Shown: in pieces, positions 1 through 8,513 of the stretch
How the letters are laid out: each line of letters opens with the position of its first letter
Position numbering within the stretch: the stretch's first letter is position 1
Assembly: GCA_049323755.1 (NCBI GenBank)
Contig: JBMOPE010000040.1
Span: 67,457 to 131,456, forward strand
Source of the DNA: BRHc4a sp049323755
Lineage (GTDB): Bacteria > Bacillota > Desulfotomaculia > Desulfotomaculales > Desulfocucumaceae
Direction of reading: 5' to 3'
Length of the DNA stretch: 64,000 nt
Notes under the pieces: generated by a model
The model's input: only the letters and a program-made list of their open reading frames with translations
What the model was told of the DNA's origin: nothing
Database searches by the model: none
Translations under genes and position numbers: made by a program

Positions 1-242
1 CGATAATGTTAAGGGCAGGCCAGTTTTTTGAGCCTCTTTTTTCAGTTTACAGCAAAGATTACGCCAGGGCAGCCGAGGAGTGCATAAAAAAAGGCCGCTT
101 CAAGGTTACCGCCCCCCTTGATCTGATTAGATGGAAAGAGGTGACTGTCACACCCCAGGATCTCGCCGAACTGCAAAAAACCCTTATGAATATAAATACC
201 CCGGAGGAGTACCAGCGGGCAAAAGAATTTGAAAAAGGTTAA
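1..242 (+). CDS. mobA: Molybdenum cofactor guanylyltransferase, C-terminal part (5' end outside window)
   Basis: The reading frame is open to the left edge (frame begins at base 3), so this is the last ~80 residues of a longer protein. The segment has the pattern of the MobA C-terminus: a stretch ending LFSVYSKDY, a basic helix, then a DLIRWKEV segment and the closing motif NINTPEEYQRA, which in MobA ends the nucleotidyltransferase fold. MobA attaches GMP to molybdopterin to make the bis-MGD cofactor. This fits the neighbouring formate dehydrogenase, which needs such a cofactor. The call rests on C-terminal similarity only; the GTP-binding N-terminus is not in view. Confidence 0.7.
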   Translation, partial: IMLRAGQFFEPLFSVYSKDYARAAEECIKKGRFKVTAPLDLIRWKEVTVTPQDLAELQKTLMNINTPEEYQRAKEFEKG

Positions 243-308
243 AAGGCCTCACAGTGATGTATGTCAGTACTGGAAAGAGCTTCGAGTATTGTGCTTAGTG
301 CCTGAGAA

Positions 309-337
309 TAAACCCCGGTCCGGGGTTTTAATTTTTT
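309..337 (+). terminator. Rho-independent terminator after mobA
   Basis: AAACCCCGG/CCGGGGTTT forms a tight GC-rich stem followed by TTAATTTTTT. It lies 67 bases after the mobA stop and before the next gene on the same strand. Confidence 0.8.
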
Positions 338-401
338 GTATCCTTTTTGGGCTGTAACCCGTCTTTAATCACAACATAACAATAAGGGAAGGCGGGGTTT
401 T

Positions 402-926
402 ATGTTTCTTCAAAATATCTACATTACTTTCACCGAGCAGTGCATTGCGGAAAGAGATAAAATAAGGCTAAAAGCTGATCTTACCGATGACATCACAGAA
501 GTTTTGCCGTATTTAAATACCGTTATAAAGAACGCCATTTTCAACAGGCATGCCCCTCTGCTGTCTTTTAGCAAAGATTACAGGCTGATAGTGCTTTACC
601 CCAAACATTTGACAATGGCAAAGGCGCAGAATGAGGCAGACGCCTTGCAGGTACTGGGATGGATTAAGGATTTTATCAATGATACCTGGGAAAAGAAGGC
701 CACAATAACGCCAACCTATAACAAAAAGGCCCGGGCCACCGTCCCCCAGTTCTACAGCTGGCTGCCCAGGACAAACTGCAGGGAATGCGGGGAAGCAAGC
801 TGCTTTGCCTTCGCCACGCTAATGGTTACGGGAAAACAAAGCCTGGAAAACTGCAAGCCCCTTTTTACCCCGGAATATATTAAATCCAGAGAAGCCCTTA
901 CAGGGGTATTGAATGCTATTCTATAG
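402..926 (+). CDS. Small protein with a C-terminal [4Fe-4S] domain (PF04060-like)
   Basis: 174 residues. An ATG is preceded by GGAAGGCGGGG. The C-terminal third carries the Fe-S signature CRECGEASC followed about 16 residues later by CKPL, the C-x2-C-x4-C-x16-C spacing of the Fe-S domain found in corrinoid and CO-dehydrogenase-associated proteins and Rnf/Nqo-type ferredoxins. The N-terminal 110 residues match nothing I recognise; they contain no transmembrane segment and look alpha/beta with several Lys/Asp residues. The gene lies between mobA and the convergent formate dehydrogenase operon and has its own terminator. A role in formate dehydrogenase maturation or electron supply is possible, but this is only inference from position. 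Confidence 0.6.
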   Translation: MFLQNIYITFTEQCIAERDKIRLKADLTDDITEVLPYLNTVIKNAIFNRHAPLLSFSKDYRLIVLYPKHLTMAKAQNEADALQVLGWIKDFINDTWEKKATITPTYNKKARATVPQFYSWLPRTNCRECGEASCFAFATLMVTGKQSLENCKPLFTPEYIKSREALTGVLNAIL

Positions 927-990
927 AATTAGCAATTCTCTTGGGTCCGGAATTGGGAATTAGGAATCAGGAATTGGTGATAAAATAGTG

Positions 991-1021
991 CTCCCCCGGT
1001 AAATGCCGGGGGAGTTGTTTT
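991..1021 (+). terminator. Terminator between convergent Fe-S gene and fdhA
   Basis: CTCCCCCGG/CCGGGGGAG stem with loop TAAATG is followed by TTGTTTTTA on the plus strand. It lies between two converging genes. The U-tract is good only for the plus strand; on the minus strand it would be weaker. Confidence 0.8.
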
Positions 1022-1026
1022 TATAC

Positions 1027-3714
1027 CTATGCTATTTCCACTTTAACCGAGCACACCTTTAGCTCCGGTATCTTGGCTATGGCGTCCCTGGCAGGGTTGG
1101 TTAGCTTGTTGATGGCCACCTCGGGGAAGTGGAAGGAGGTGAACACCAGTCCCTCGGGAACAATGTCTGTTATTTTCGCCATAAGCTCGACGCTGCCACG
1201 GCGGGAGGAAACCTTCACCCTGTCCCCGTCCTTTACGCCAAGCTTTGTGGCGTCGGCAAGGTTGATTTCCAGGTGCTCCTCGCCGTACTGCACTTCCAGC
1301 GCCCCGGTCCTCATTGTCATGGTGCCGGTATGGTAGTGCATGTGCCTGCGGCCGGTGCTCAGTATCAGCGGGTACTGCTCATCGGGAGTTTCCGCCGGAG
1401 GAACGTATTCCACCGGGTGGAACTTGCCCAGGCCCCGGGAGAATTTGCCCACATGCAGCACCGGTGTTCCAGGATGATCCGGAGTCGGGCAGGGCCACTG
1501 AATGCCGCCGCCTTCAAGGCGCTCGTAGGATATTCCACCGTATGCCGGAGTCACCGAGGCAATCTCCTTCATTATTTCGGCAGGGGAATTGTAATTCATT
1601 GCATAGCCCATGGCGCAGGCCACATCGCATATAATCTGCCAGTCAGGCCTTGCGCTGCCCACCGGGTCTATGGCCTTACGGACTCTCTGCACCCTGCGCT
1701 CGGTATTGCTGAAGGTGCCGTCCTTTTCTGCGAAACTTGCTCCAGGCAATACCACGTCAGCCAGCCGGGCGGTTTCAGTAAGGAATATATCCTGGACCAC
1801 CAGGAACTCCAGCTGCTCCAGGGAGTGCTCCGCATGATCGGCGTCCGGGTCAGACAGAACAGGGTTTTCGCCCATTATATACAGGGCCTTGACATTTCCG
1901 TGCTCCGCCCCCTCTATAAGCTCACCCACGGTAAGGCCGGGCTTGGCTGGAATGGGCGCACAGCCCCAGGCCGTCTCAAACTTGGCCCTGGCCTCATCCG
2001 ATATAACTGGCTGGTAACCTGTAAATACATTGGGGAGACCACCCATGTCGCAGGCGCCCTGAACGTTGTTTTGCCCCCTTAGGGGGTTAACCCCGCTGTT
2101 GGGCTTGCCGATGTGCCCGCAGAGCATGGCCAGGTTTGCAATGGCAAACACGTTATGGGTGCCGCAGATGTGCTGGGTAATTCCCATGGTGTACAGTATT
2201 GTGCCGTTCTTTGCCCCGGCGTAGCCCCTGGCCACCTCTCTTATTACATCGGCAGGAACCCCGGTGATGCCTTCGGAGTATTCCGGGGTGTACTTGGCAA
2301 CCACGCTTTTCAGGGCTTCAAAGTCCTCGGTTCTTTCGGCTACAAATTCCTTGTTGTACAGATCCTCGGCTATTATGACATTGGCCATGGCGTTTAGCAG
2401 GGCTATGTCTGATCCCGAATTGATCTGCAGGTAGCGCTTGGCCAGCTCCGCAACTTCTGTTTTTCTTGGGTCCGCCACCACCAGGGTCGATCCGTTACGA
2501 ACCGCCTTTTTAACATGCAGCCCTATTATTGGGTGACACTCGGTGGTATTGGTTCCTATGGCAATAATATAGTCGGCATTGTCGATGTCCCCGATGGGGT
2601 TGGTCATCGCGCCGCTTCCAAAGGCTGCCGCCAGACCGGCGACAGTAGGAGCGTGTCAGAGGCGGGCACAGTGATCGATATTGTTGGTGCCGATCACCGC
2701 GCGGGTAAACTTGCTGAGCAAGTAATTTTCTTCATTGGTGCAGCGGGCCGAAGCAAGCACCCCGATGGAGTCGGGGCCGTTTTTATCCCTTATAGACCCA
2801 AGTTTTTCCGCCACCAGGTTCAATGCCTCATCCCAGGTGGCCTCCACCAACTGACCGTCCTTTTTGACAAGAGGGCTGGCAAGTCTGTCGGGGTGGTGTA
2901 TAAAACCAAAGCCGAAGCGACCCTTGACACACAGGGCCCTTCCGTTTACCTCCCCATCGCAGGAGGTTACTCCCACCACCTTGCCGTCCTTTACGTTTAA
3001 ATCAAAATTGCAGCCTGTTCCGCAGTAGGGGCAGGTGGTACGAACCTTTTTAACTTCCCAGGTCCGTGCCGCCGACCTCAGGGATTTCTCCTGAAGCGCT
3101 CCGGTGGGGCAGACTGAAACACAGTTGCCGCAAAACACACAGTCGGACCCGGCCAAACTGGTGTCCATGGCAGGGGCAACCTTGGTGTTGAAGCCCCTGT
3201 AGGTGAAATCAACAACACTGTTACCCTGTATCTCCCCGCAGGTTCTGATACACTTTCCGCACAGTATGCACTTGTTCATATCCCTGACTATAAAGGGATT
3301 GTCATCCTCCAGCGGGTAATCATGCCTTTTACCTGCGAACGCCGACCCGCTTCTAATTCCATACATATAGGCATAGTCCTGGAGCCTGCAGTCCCCGTTC
3401 CGCCCGCAGGTAAGGCAGTCATCAGGGTGGTTGGCAAGCAGAAGCTCCAATATTGTTTTACGGGCCTCTAGAACGGAGGGGGTATCCGTATTTACCATCA
3501 TGCCGTCCCTTACCAGGGTGGCGCAAGATACCGTCAGATTCTTGGAGCCCTTGGTTTCCACCACACAGATGCGGCATGATCCTGGGCGGCTTAATTCCGG
3601 GTCGTGGCAGAGCGTGGGAATAAACACGCCCAGCTTCCGGGCCGCGTCAAGGATAGTGCTTCCCTGGGGTACGCTGACCTCCATGCCGTTTATTACTAAG
3701 GTGACATCAGCCAC
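1027..3714 (-). CDS. fdhA: NAD-linked formate dehydrogenase catalytic subunit, selenocysteine-containing
   Basis: Oxidises formate or reduces CO2 at a Mo/W-bis-MGD site. Read through UGA at 2656-2658 it is 895 residues, with selenocysteine as residue 353 in the context DHCARL-U-HAPTVAGLA, the active-site motif of FdhF/FdhA enzymes. The N-terminus carries a [2Fe-2S] domain (Cys36, 47, 50, 64), a His/Cys3 cluster near residue 95, two ferredoxin-like [4Fe-4S] motifs (CILCGKCIRTC, CVFCGNCVSVC) and the molybdopterin Fe4S4 motif CPYCGTGC. The C-terminus has the MGD-binding fold with STGRRHMHYHTGTMT. The start is GTG with AAGGAGGTGG upstream. It is the last gene of the nuoE/nuoF-like operon, so electrons probably exchange with NAD(H), possibly with ferredoxin bifurcation. 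Confidence 0.95.
2625..2658 (-). promoter_or_regulatory. Bacterial SECIS element directing UGA to selenocysteine in fdhA
   Basis: On the minus strand the UGA codon (2658-2656) is followed after 10 bases by a hairpin with eight base pairs, CTGTCGCC paired with GGCGGCAG, and the apical loop GGUCU (2637-2633). A GGU(C/U) loop about 18 bases after UGA is the SelB-binding form known from E. coli fdhF. The reading frame continues intact on both sides. Confidence 0.92.
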
Positions 3715-3752
3715 CTTGCCACCTCCTTAATGGAAAATACTAAAGGCAAGTC

Positions 3753-4685
3753 TTATTTTCCATTTAATTTATTAATCCTGTTCAATACCCCATCCAGCCC
3801 CAGCGCCTCGGCCCAGGATACCTCCTGAAAGCTGTCGCCCTTCTTCAGTTGGGGGGCAGCCGGGTCATCACAGTAAAGAAGTTCCACTCCCAGGCGTCCC
3901 TTCAGGCAAAGGGGTCTTCCCGGCGCGGGAGTTGCGGCGCTGACACCAATGACCTTCTCGCCCTTAATGTTGAGATTGAACAGGCAGCCACTCTCGCAGA
4001 AGGTACAGGTAACGGGCCTCTTGGAGATTTCCCACACCCGGCCCTTTCCGGCCAGGGGCTTGTATAAAAGCGCACCCACCGGGCATAATGCAACACACCG
4101 GCCACAGTACACACAGTCCGACTCTGCCAGGGAGGTGTTCATAGGAGGGGCAACCTTGGTGTTAAAGCCCCTGAAAGCATAGTCTATAACCGACCTGCCC
4201 TCCACCTGGGCACATGTCCGGATGCATTTTCCGCACAGTATGCACTTGTTCATATCCCTTATAATATAAGGGTTGTCTTCCTCCACCTGGTAGCTGTGCC
4301 TTTTACCCTTAAAGCAGTCACCCTTTACACCGTATAAAAAAGCGTAATCCTGCAAGCGGCAGTCCCCATTTTTCTCACAGGTAAGGCAGTCCTGGGGATG
4401 GTTGGCCAGAATTAGTTCAAGTATGGTCCTGCGGGCCTCCACCACCGCCGAAGACTCGGTTTCAACAACCATTCCCTCTTTCACGGCGGTCATGCATGAA
4501 GGGGTTAGGTTTTTTGACCCCTTTACCTCCACAACGCATATCCGGCAGGAAGCTACACCAGGCAAATCCGGATCATGGCAGAACACCGGGATAAAAACTC
4601 CCAGGGCCGCTGCCGCGTCCAGTATAGTACTGCCGGCTGGAACGCTAACCTGCCGCCCGTTTATAGTCAGGCTGACATTGGCCAT
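3753..4685 (-). CDS. Fe-S electron-transfer subunit resembling the N-terminus of FdhA
   Basis: 310 residues, strongly similar over nearly the whole length to residues 1-300 of the adjacent FdhA: [2Fe-2S] domain (ILDAAAALGVF, CRICVVE), His/Cys cluster (HPQDCLTCEKNGDC), two [4Fe-4S] ferredoxin motifs (CILCGKCIRTC, CVYCGRCVALC) and the fourth-cluster motif CTFCESGC with its last Cys in RPLCLKG. It stops just where the catalytic molybdopterin domain would begin (SWAEALGLDG) and adds a short Lys/Asn tail. The ATG has AAGGAG seven to eight bases upstream. It lies between the nuoF-like gene and fdhA, so it is probably an extra wiring subunit of the complex that arose by partial gene duplication. It could also be a decaying copy, but all cluster ligands are kept. 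Confidence 0.85.
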   Translation of the reverse strand: MANVSLTINGRQVSVPAGSTILDAAAALGVFIPVFCHDPDLPGVASCRICVVEVKGSKNLTPSCMTAVKEGMVVETESSAVVEARRTILELILANHPQDCLTCEKNGDCRLQDYAFLYGVKGDCFKGKRHSYQVEEDNPYIIRDMNKCILCGKCIRTCAQVEGRSVIDYAFRGFNTKVAPPMNTSLAESDCVYCGRCVALCPVGALLYKPLAGKGRVWEISKRPVTCTFCESGCLFNLNIKGEKVIGVSAATPAPGRPLCLKGRLGVELLYCDDPAAPQLKKGDSFQEVSWAEALGLDGVLNRINKLNGK

Positions 4686-4715
4686 ATTTTTTCACTCTCC
4701 TTGAAGCCGGCAGGC

Positions 4716-6659
4716 CTATTTTTTCTCCACGGCTCCGAATTTGCATTTCTGAATGCAGTTGCCGCACTTTATACAGGCCCCGGCATCTATTGAATGAGGT
4801 TGTTTCTTTTCCCCGGTTATTGCCGCAGCCGGGCAATTCTTCGCGCAAAGGCCGCAGCCGGTGCATTTTTCTGCGTCGATGCTGTATACCAGCAGCGCCT
4901 GGCAAACGCCGGCGGGGCAGCGCTTGTCGTTGATATGGGCCTCGTACTCATGCCTGAAGTACTGCAGTGTTGACAGGACAGGGTTGGGAGCACTCTGGCC
5001 AAGGCCGCAAAGTGAAGTTTTAACTATAACACTGGAAAGCCTCTCAAGGGTTTCAATATCTTCGGGCACGCCCTGCCCCTCACAGATCCTGGTCAGTATC
5101 TCCAGCATCCGCATTGTCCCCTCACGGCAGGGAGTGCATTTTCCACAGGATTCACTCTGGGTAAAATTAAGGAAGTACTTGGCTACATCTACCATGCAGG
5201 TGGTCTGGTCCATTACCACCAGTCCGCCCGACCCCATCATGGCGCCGACTGCGCCCAGAGAATCATAGTCTATGGGAAGGTCCAGGTGCACGGCCGGGAG
5301 GCAGCCACCCGAAGGACCACCAGCCTGAACAGCCTTAAATTCATTGCCTCCCATTATTCCTCCGCCTACATCAAATATGATCTGGCGAAGGGTGGCGCCC
5401 ATGGGCACCTCCACAAGACCGGTGTTAATCACCTTGCCAGTTAACGAGAAGATCTTGGTGCCCTTGCTTTTTTCGGTTCCGATAGAGGCGTACCAGCTTC
5501 CGCCCTTACTCATAATAATGGGAACGTTTGAGAAAGTCTCCACGTTGTTAAGCGTGGTGGGCTTTTCCCACAGCCCCTTGTCGGTGGAGCGCCCCACCTT
5601 GAACCGTGGCATCCCCCTGTTGCCTTCAATGGAAGCCATCAGCGCAGTGCCCTCGCCGCAAACAAAGGCTCCGGCCCCGGCTTTGATTTTTATATGGAAA
5701 TTAAATCCTGAATTCAGTATATTGTCACCCAGCACCCCGCTCTGCTCGGCCTCGGCTATGGCAATTTTAAGCCTGTGTATTGCCATAGGATACTCTGCCC
5801 TTACGTAAATGTATCCTTCATCGGAGCCGGTGGCAAACCCGCATATGGCCATACCTTCCATCACTGAGTGGGGGTCCCCCTCCAAAACGCTGCGGTCCAT
5901 GAATGCACCGGGGTCACCCTCGTCAGCATTGCAGATTACATATTTTTTATCATTCTTGGCGTTCAGGGCGCCCTGCCACTTGACGCCGGTGGGGAAACCA
6001 GCCCCGCCCCGGCCCCTCAGGCCGGAAAGCTTGACTTCATCCACCACTTCCTGGGGGGTCATGTTAGAAAGAACCTTGGCCATGGCGCTGTAGCCACCCA
6101 TGGCTACGTAATGGTCCAGCCGCTCGGGGTTTATAAAACCGCAATTAGCAAGGACAAGTTTATTCTGGCGGGAATAAAAGGGCACCTTATCGTAAGCGAG
6201 AACTTTTTCCCCTGTTTCAGGGTCGGTGAAAAGCAGCCTTTCCACTACTTGCCCGTTAATAGAAGCCAGTATTTCATCGACATCGTCCACTGTAACCCTG
6301 GTATAGAATATCTTTTGGGGCTCAAGGGTGACCACTGGGCCCATCTCACAGAAGCCGTGACAGCCTACCCTGCGAACTTCTATACTGCCTGCCAGGCCCT
6401 TTTCCGCAACCACTTTCTCAAATTTATCAATTATCTTTATGGACCCGGAGGAAGTACATCCCCCGGCACAAACACAAATTACAGTGCGTCCCTGGCCCGG
6501 AGCCGGGTTGACCTGGGATTTGAAGACAGCCCTTTTGTTTTTACACGCCTCGTCCTGGTGGCAAACAGGGCCCTCCAGCCTGCAGGCAACATAGTCTTTG
6601 CATGGTGTCTTCGGCGAGTGGACGCACTTGTTACAACACTTATCCATCAGGTTGTTCAC
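4716..6659 (-). CDS. NuoF-like diaphorase subunit (HndC/HydB/HylB family)
   Basis: 647 residues. Order of parts: a Cys-rich N-terminal extension (seven Cys in the first 39 residues), a thioredoxin-like [2Fe-2S] domain (CVCAGGCTSSG and VGCHGFCEMGP), the FMN/NADH-binding core (GLRGRGGAGFPTG), the [4Fe-4S] motif SCGKCTPCREG, and a C-terminal 2[4Fe-4S] ferredoxin (CTGCGLCAKNCP, CIKCGNCIQKC). Domain order and length match the flavin subunit of electron-bifurcating hydrogenases and formate dehydrogenases. It binds NAD(H) and passes electrons to the Fe-S chain of FdhA. GTG start with GGAGGG seven bases upstream. It lies 12 bases after the nuoE-like gene in one operon. Confidence 0.93.
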   Translation of the reverse strand: MNNLMDKCCNKCVHSPKTPCKDYVACRLEGPVCHQDEACKNKRAVFKSQVNPAPGQGRTVICVCAGGCTSSGSIKIIDKFEKVVAEKGLAGSIEVRRVGCHGFCEMGPVVTLEPQKIFYTRVTVDDVDEILASINGQVVERLLFTDPETGEKVLAYDKVPFYSRQNKLVLANCGFINPERLDHYVAMGGYSAMAKVLSNMTPQEVVDEVKLSGLRGRGGAGFPTGVKWQGALNAKNDKKYVICNADEGDPGAFMDRSVLEGDPHSVMEGMAICGFATGSDEGYIYVRAEYPMAIHRLKIAIAEAEQSGVLGDNILNSGFNFHIKIKAGAGAFVCGEGTALMASIEGNRGMPRFKVGRSTDKGLWEKPTTLNNVETFSNVPIIMSKGGSWYASIGTEKSKGTKIFSLTGKVINTGLVEVPMGATLRQIIFDVGGGIMGGNEFKAVQAGGPSGGCLPAVHLDLPIDYDSLGAVGAMMGSGGLVVMDQTTCMVDVAKYFLNFTQSESCGKCTPCREGTMRMLEILTRICEGQGVPEDIETLERLSSVIVKTSLCGLGQSAPNPVLSTLQYFRHEYEAHINDKRCPAGVCQALLVYSIDAEKCTGCGLCAKNCPAAAITGEKKQPHSIDAGACIKCGNCIQKCKFGAVEKK

Positions 6660-6671
6660 TTACCGTCCCTC

Positions 6672-7157
6672 CTACTCGTACTGCTTTAGTATATCCGTTA
6701 CATTATCGGGTGACAGCCTGCCGTGGGTATCATCATTGATCATCATTGCAGGGGCCAGGCCGCAGGCACCGAGGCAAGCCACGGTTTCAAGGGTGTATCG
6801 GAAGTCTTCGGTGGTCCCGTTTATACCCACGCCCAGGTTTTCAGACACCGAGTCAAAAAGCTTGGCAGCCCCCCGCACATGGCATGCCGTACCCTGGCAT
6901 ATCCGAATAACATTACGCCCCCGGGGCTTTAAGTGGAACTGGGCATAAAAAGTTGCGACACCAAAGGTTTTGCTGAATGGAATACCTAAACCCCTGGAAA
7001 TCTGCTGCATAACCTCCTTGGGCAGGTAACTGTAAATCTCCTGGGCTTCCTGTAAAAGAGGAATCAGCCCGCCCTTTAGTGTTTTGTACTTGTCAATGGC
7101 TTTTTGCAGCGCTTCCAGCTTGACACCTTCATCATTGTGTCCGCATTTGCAAGTCAA
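6672..7157 (-). CDS. NuoE-like [2Fe-2S] subunit (HndA/HydC family)
   Basis: 161 residues of the 24-kDa subunit family: N-terminal helical part (LIPLLQEAQEIYSYLP) and a thioredoxin-like [2Fe-2S] domain with CQGTACHVRGA and CLGACGLAPAM. It is the first gene of the formate dehydrogenase operon and pairs with the NuoF-like subunit. The start is TTG (7157) behind GGGGGTTAAAG, giving an N-terminus MTCKCGHND with two extra Cys. I see no clear sigma-A promoter in the short gap upstream. Confidence 0.93.
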   Translation of the reverse strand: MTCKCGHNDEGVKLEALQKAIDKYKTLKGGLIPLLQEAQEIYSYLPKEVMQQISRGLGIPFSKTFGVATFYAQFHLKPRGRNVIRICQGTACHVRGAAKLFDSVSENLGVGINGTTEDFRYTLETVACLGACGLAPAMMINDDTHGRLSPDNVTDILKQYE

Positions 7158-7232
7158 AACTTTAACCCCCTCTCAATTTCTCTCCCTTTTTTTAATATTC
7201 ATGAAAGGGCATTTTGGAAAATAACGCCCTCT

Positions 7233-7826
7233 TCATCCAACTCTAGCAGCGTTTATTACTCTTTCCTCAGTAACAATTATGTGCACCGGAACATCAAGTG
7301 GGCCGGGAAAAACATCTTCCACCAGCTGCACCTCAAAGGCCGGAGCCAGGTATACAGCGCCCTGCCCCGTCCGTGGCAAAAACCGGTCATAAAACCCCCC
7401 GCCATAACCCAGCCGGTTCCCACCCTCATCATAGGCTACCCCGGGAACTATTATAAAGTCTATGCCAAGCGGGTCCAACGGCCGCACACATCCTTCCCTG
7501 GGCTCCAGAATTCCCCAGGCGCCGGGCTCCAGGTCTCCGGGATAGTCCAAAATCCTTGACGGTGTCAGCCTTTTTCCCTTAACATCGGTTATAGGCACAG
7601 AAACCTGCTTTCCTGACTGCAGCGCTTGGTTTATTAGTCGCCCGGTAAGGACCTCGTTCCTGAAATCGACATAAACCATGACAGACTGGGCTTTCCGGTA
7701 TTCTTCCAAAGAAATTATCCTGGAAACAATAATATCGCTTCTTTCTTTTACCGACTCCGGTAAAAGGGCCATCCTGGCTTTAAGTGTCCTCTGACGTACT
7801 TCGTTTCTGTCCAAGCAAAACATCAC
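7233..7826 (-). CDS. 5-formyltetrahydrofolate cyclo-ligase
   Basis: About 197 residues, the usual size of the MTHFS family. It converts 5-formyl-THF to 5,10-methenyl-THF with ATP. Visible family motifs are RNEVRQRTL at the N-terminus, the PGVAYDEGGNRLGYGGGFYDRFL nucleotide/substrate-binding stretch, and a basic C-terminus. The start given is GTG; a TTG four codons in (7814) behind TTAGGTGAT is equally plausible. One-carbon folate chemistry fits next to a formate dehydrogenase. A weak GGGC/GCCC hairpin with a T-rich tail lies just after the stop. Confidence 0.9.
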   Translation of the reverse strand: MMFCLDRNEVRQRTLKARMALLPESVKERSDIIVSRIISLEEYRKAQSVMVYVDFRNEVLTGRLINQALQSGKQVSVPITDVKGKRLTPSRILDYPGDLEPGAWGILEPREGCVRPLDPLGIDFIIVPGVAYDEGGNRLGYGGGFYDRFLPRTGQGAVYLAPAFEVQLVEDVFPGPLDVPVHIIVTEERVINAARVG

Positions 7827-7902
7827 CTAACACTTTTTTAAAACTATTAAAACTTCGCCAAATTCAAAGAAATATCCTTCAACGATTAGTCTTTATAATT
7901 AT

Positions 7903-7934
7903 AAAAGGGGCGGATTAATAAACTCCACCCCTTA
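7903..7934 (-). terminator. Terminator after the ACT-domain gene
   Basis: On the minus strand AAGGGGTGGA and TCCGCCCCTT pair around TTTATTAA and run into TTTATAATTAT. It sits directly downstream of the ACT-domain gene stop. Confidence 0.75.
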
Positions 7935-7951
7935 GAAAAATCCTTCTCAAT

Positions 7952-8383
7952 TTACAGTTCATACACCTTCGAGCCATCGAGAATAGTTATACCCTTTTCC
8001 TGCAAGACCTTAACGGCCTCGTCAATCTGCTCCACCCTGAATACCACAAGCGCGGCCTGGGAAGCCCTTGTTAAAAAGGCATAAAGGTACTCAATATTTA
8101 TCCCAGACTCATTTAGATACTCAAGGGGACCGGCAAGGCCTCCGGGGCTGTCAGTAATTTCAACAGCAATTACATCCGTAACATTTACAGAAAAGCCGGC
8201 CTCTTTTAAAACCCTGTACGCCGTGTCGGGGTCGCTTACTATAAGCCTCAGTATTCCAAAGTCTGTAGTATCCGCAATAGAAAGGGCCCTGATATTGATA
8301 TTATTTTCACCCAGCACCCTGGTCACCCTTGCAAGACGTCCCGACTTATTCTCAAGAAAGATTGAAATCTGCTTAATTTTCAA
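7952..8383 (-). CDS. Tandem ACT-domain protein
   Basis: About 143 residues forming two ACT repeats: residues ~1-70 (QISIFLENKSGRLARVTRVL, a typical small-ligand-binding start) and ~72-140 (VIAVEITDSPGGLAGPLEYL). ACT pairs of this type bind amino acids and commonly sit next to phenylacetate-CoA ligase in anaerobes, as here (downstream of the 8514-9812 ligase on the same strand). The TTG at 8383 is chosen because AAGGGGGG lies nine bases upstream and family members begin MKIKQ; a TTG three codons earlier sits too close to that site. It probably senses an aromatic amino acid or acid; no catalytic residues are expected. Confidence 0.85.
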   Translation of the reverse strand: MKIKQISIFLENKSGRLARVTRVLGENNINIRALSIADTTDFGILRLIVSDPDTAYRVLKEAGFSVNVTDVIAVEITDSPGGLAGPLEYLNESGINIEYLYAFLTRASQAALVVFRVEQIDEAVKVLQEKGITILDGSKVYEL

Positions 8384-8513
8384 TGGGCACAACCCCCCTT
8401 AATTAATTCTTAAATATCGAGCCCTTTACTGATAAGGAATGCCCGGACCCTTCTGACTCCTGAATTATGAATTCTGTATTCCGACCATATTTCCTATCAG
8501 TATAAGCTATAGG

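Noticed and set aside
1129..2082. Long open frame on the plus strand opposite fdhA
   Set aside because: It mirrors fdhA codons, has no ribosome site and resembles no protein family; antisense shadow.
1027..3714. fdhA as a frameshifted or broken gene
   Set aside because: The two parts are in the same frame and joined by a single UGA in the selenocysteine context with a SECIS hairpin.
5868..6689. 273-codon plus-strand frame opposite the NuoF-like gene
   Set aside because: Shadow of a well-supported gene on the other strand.
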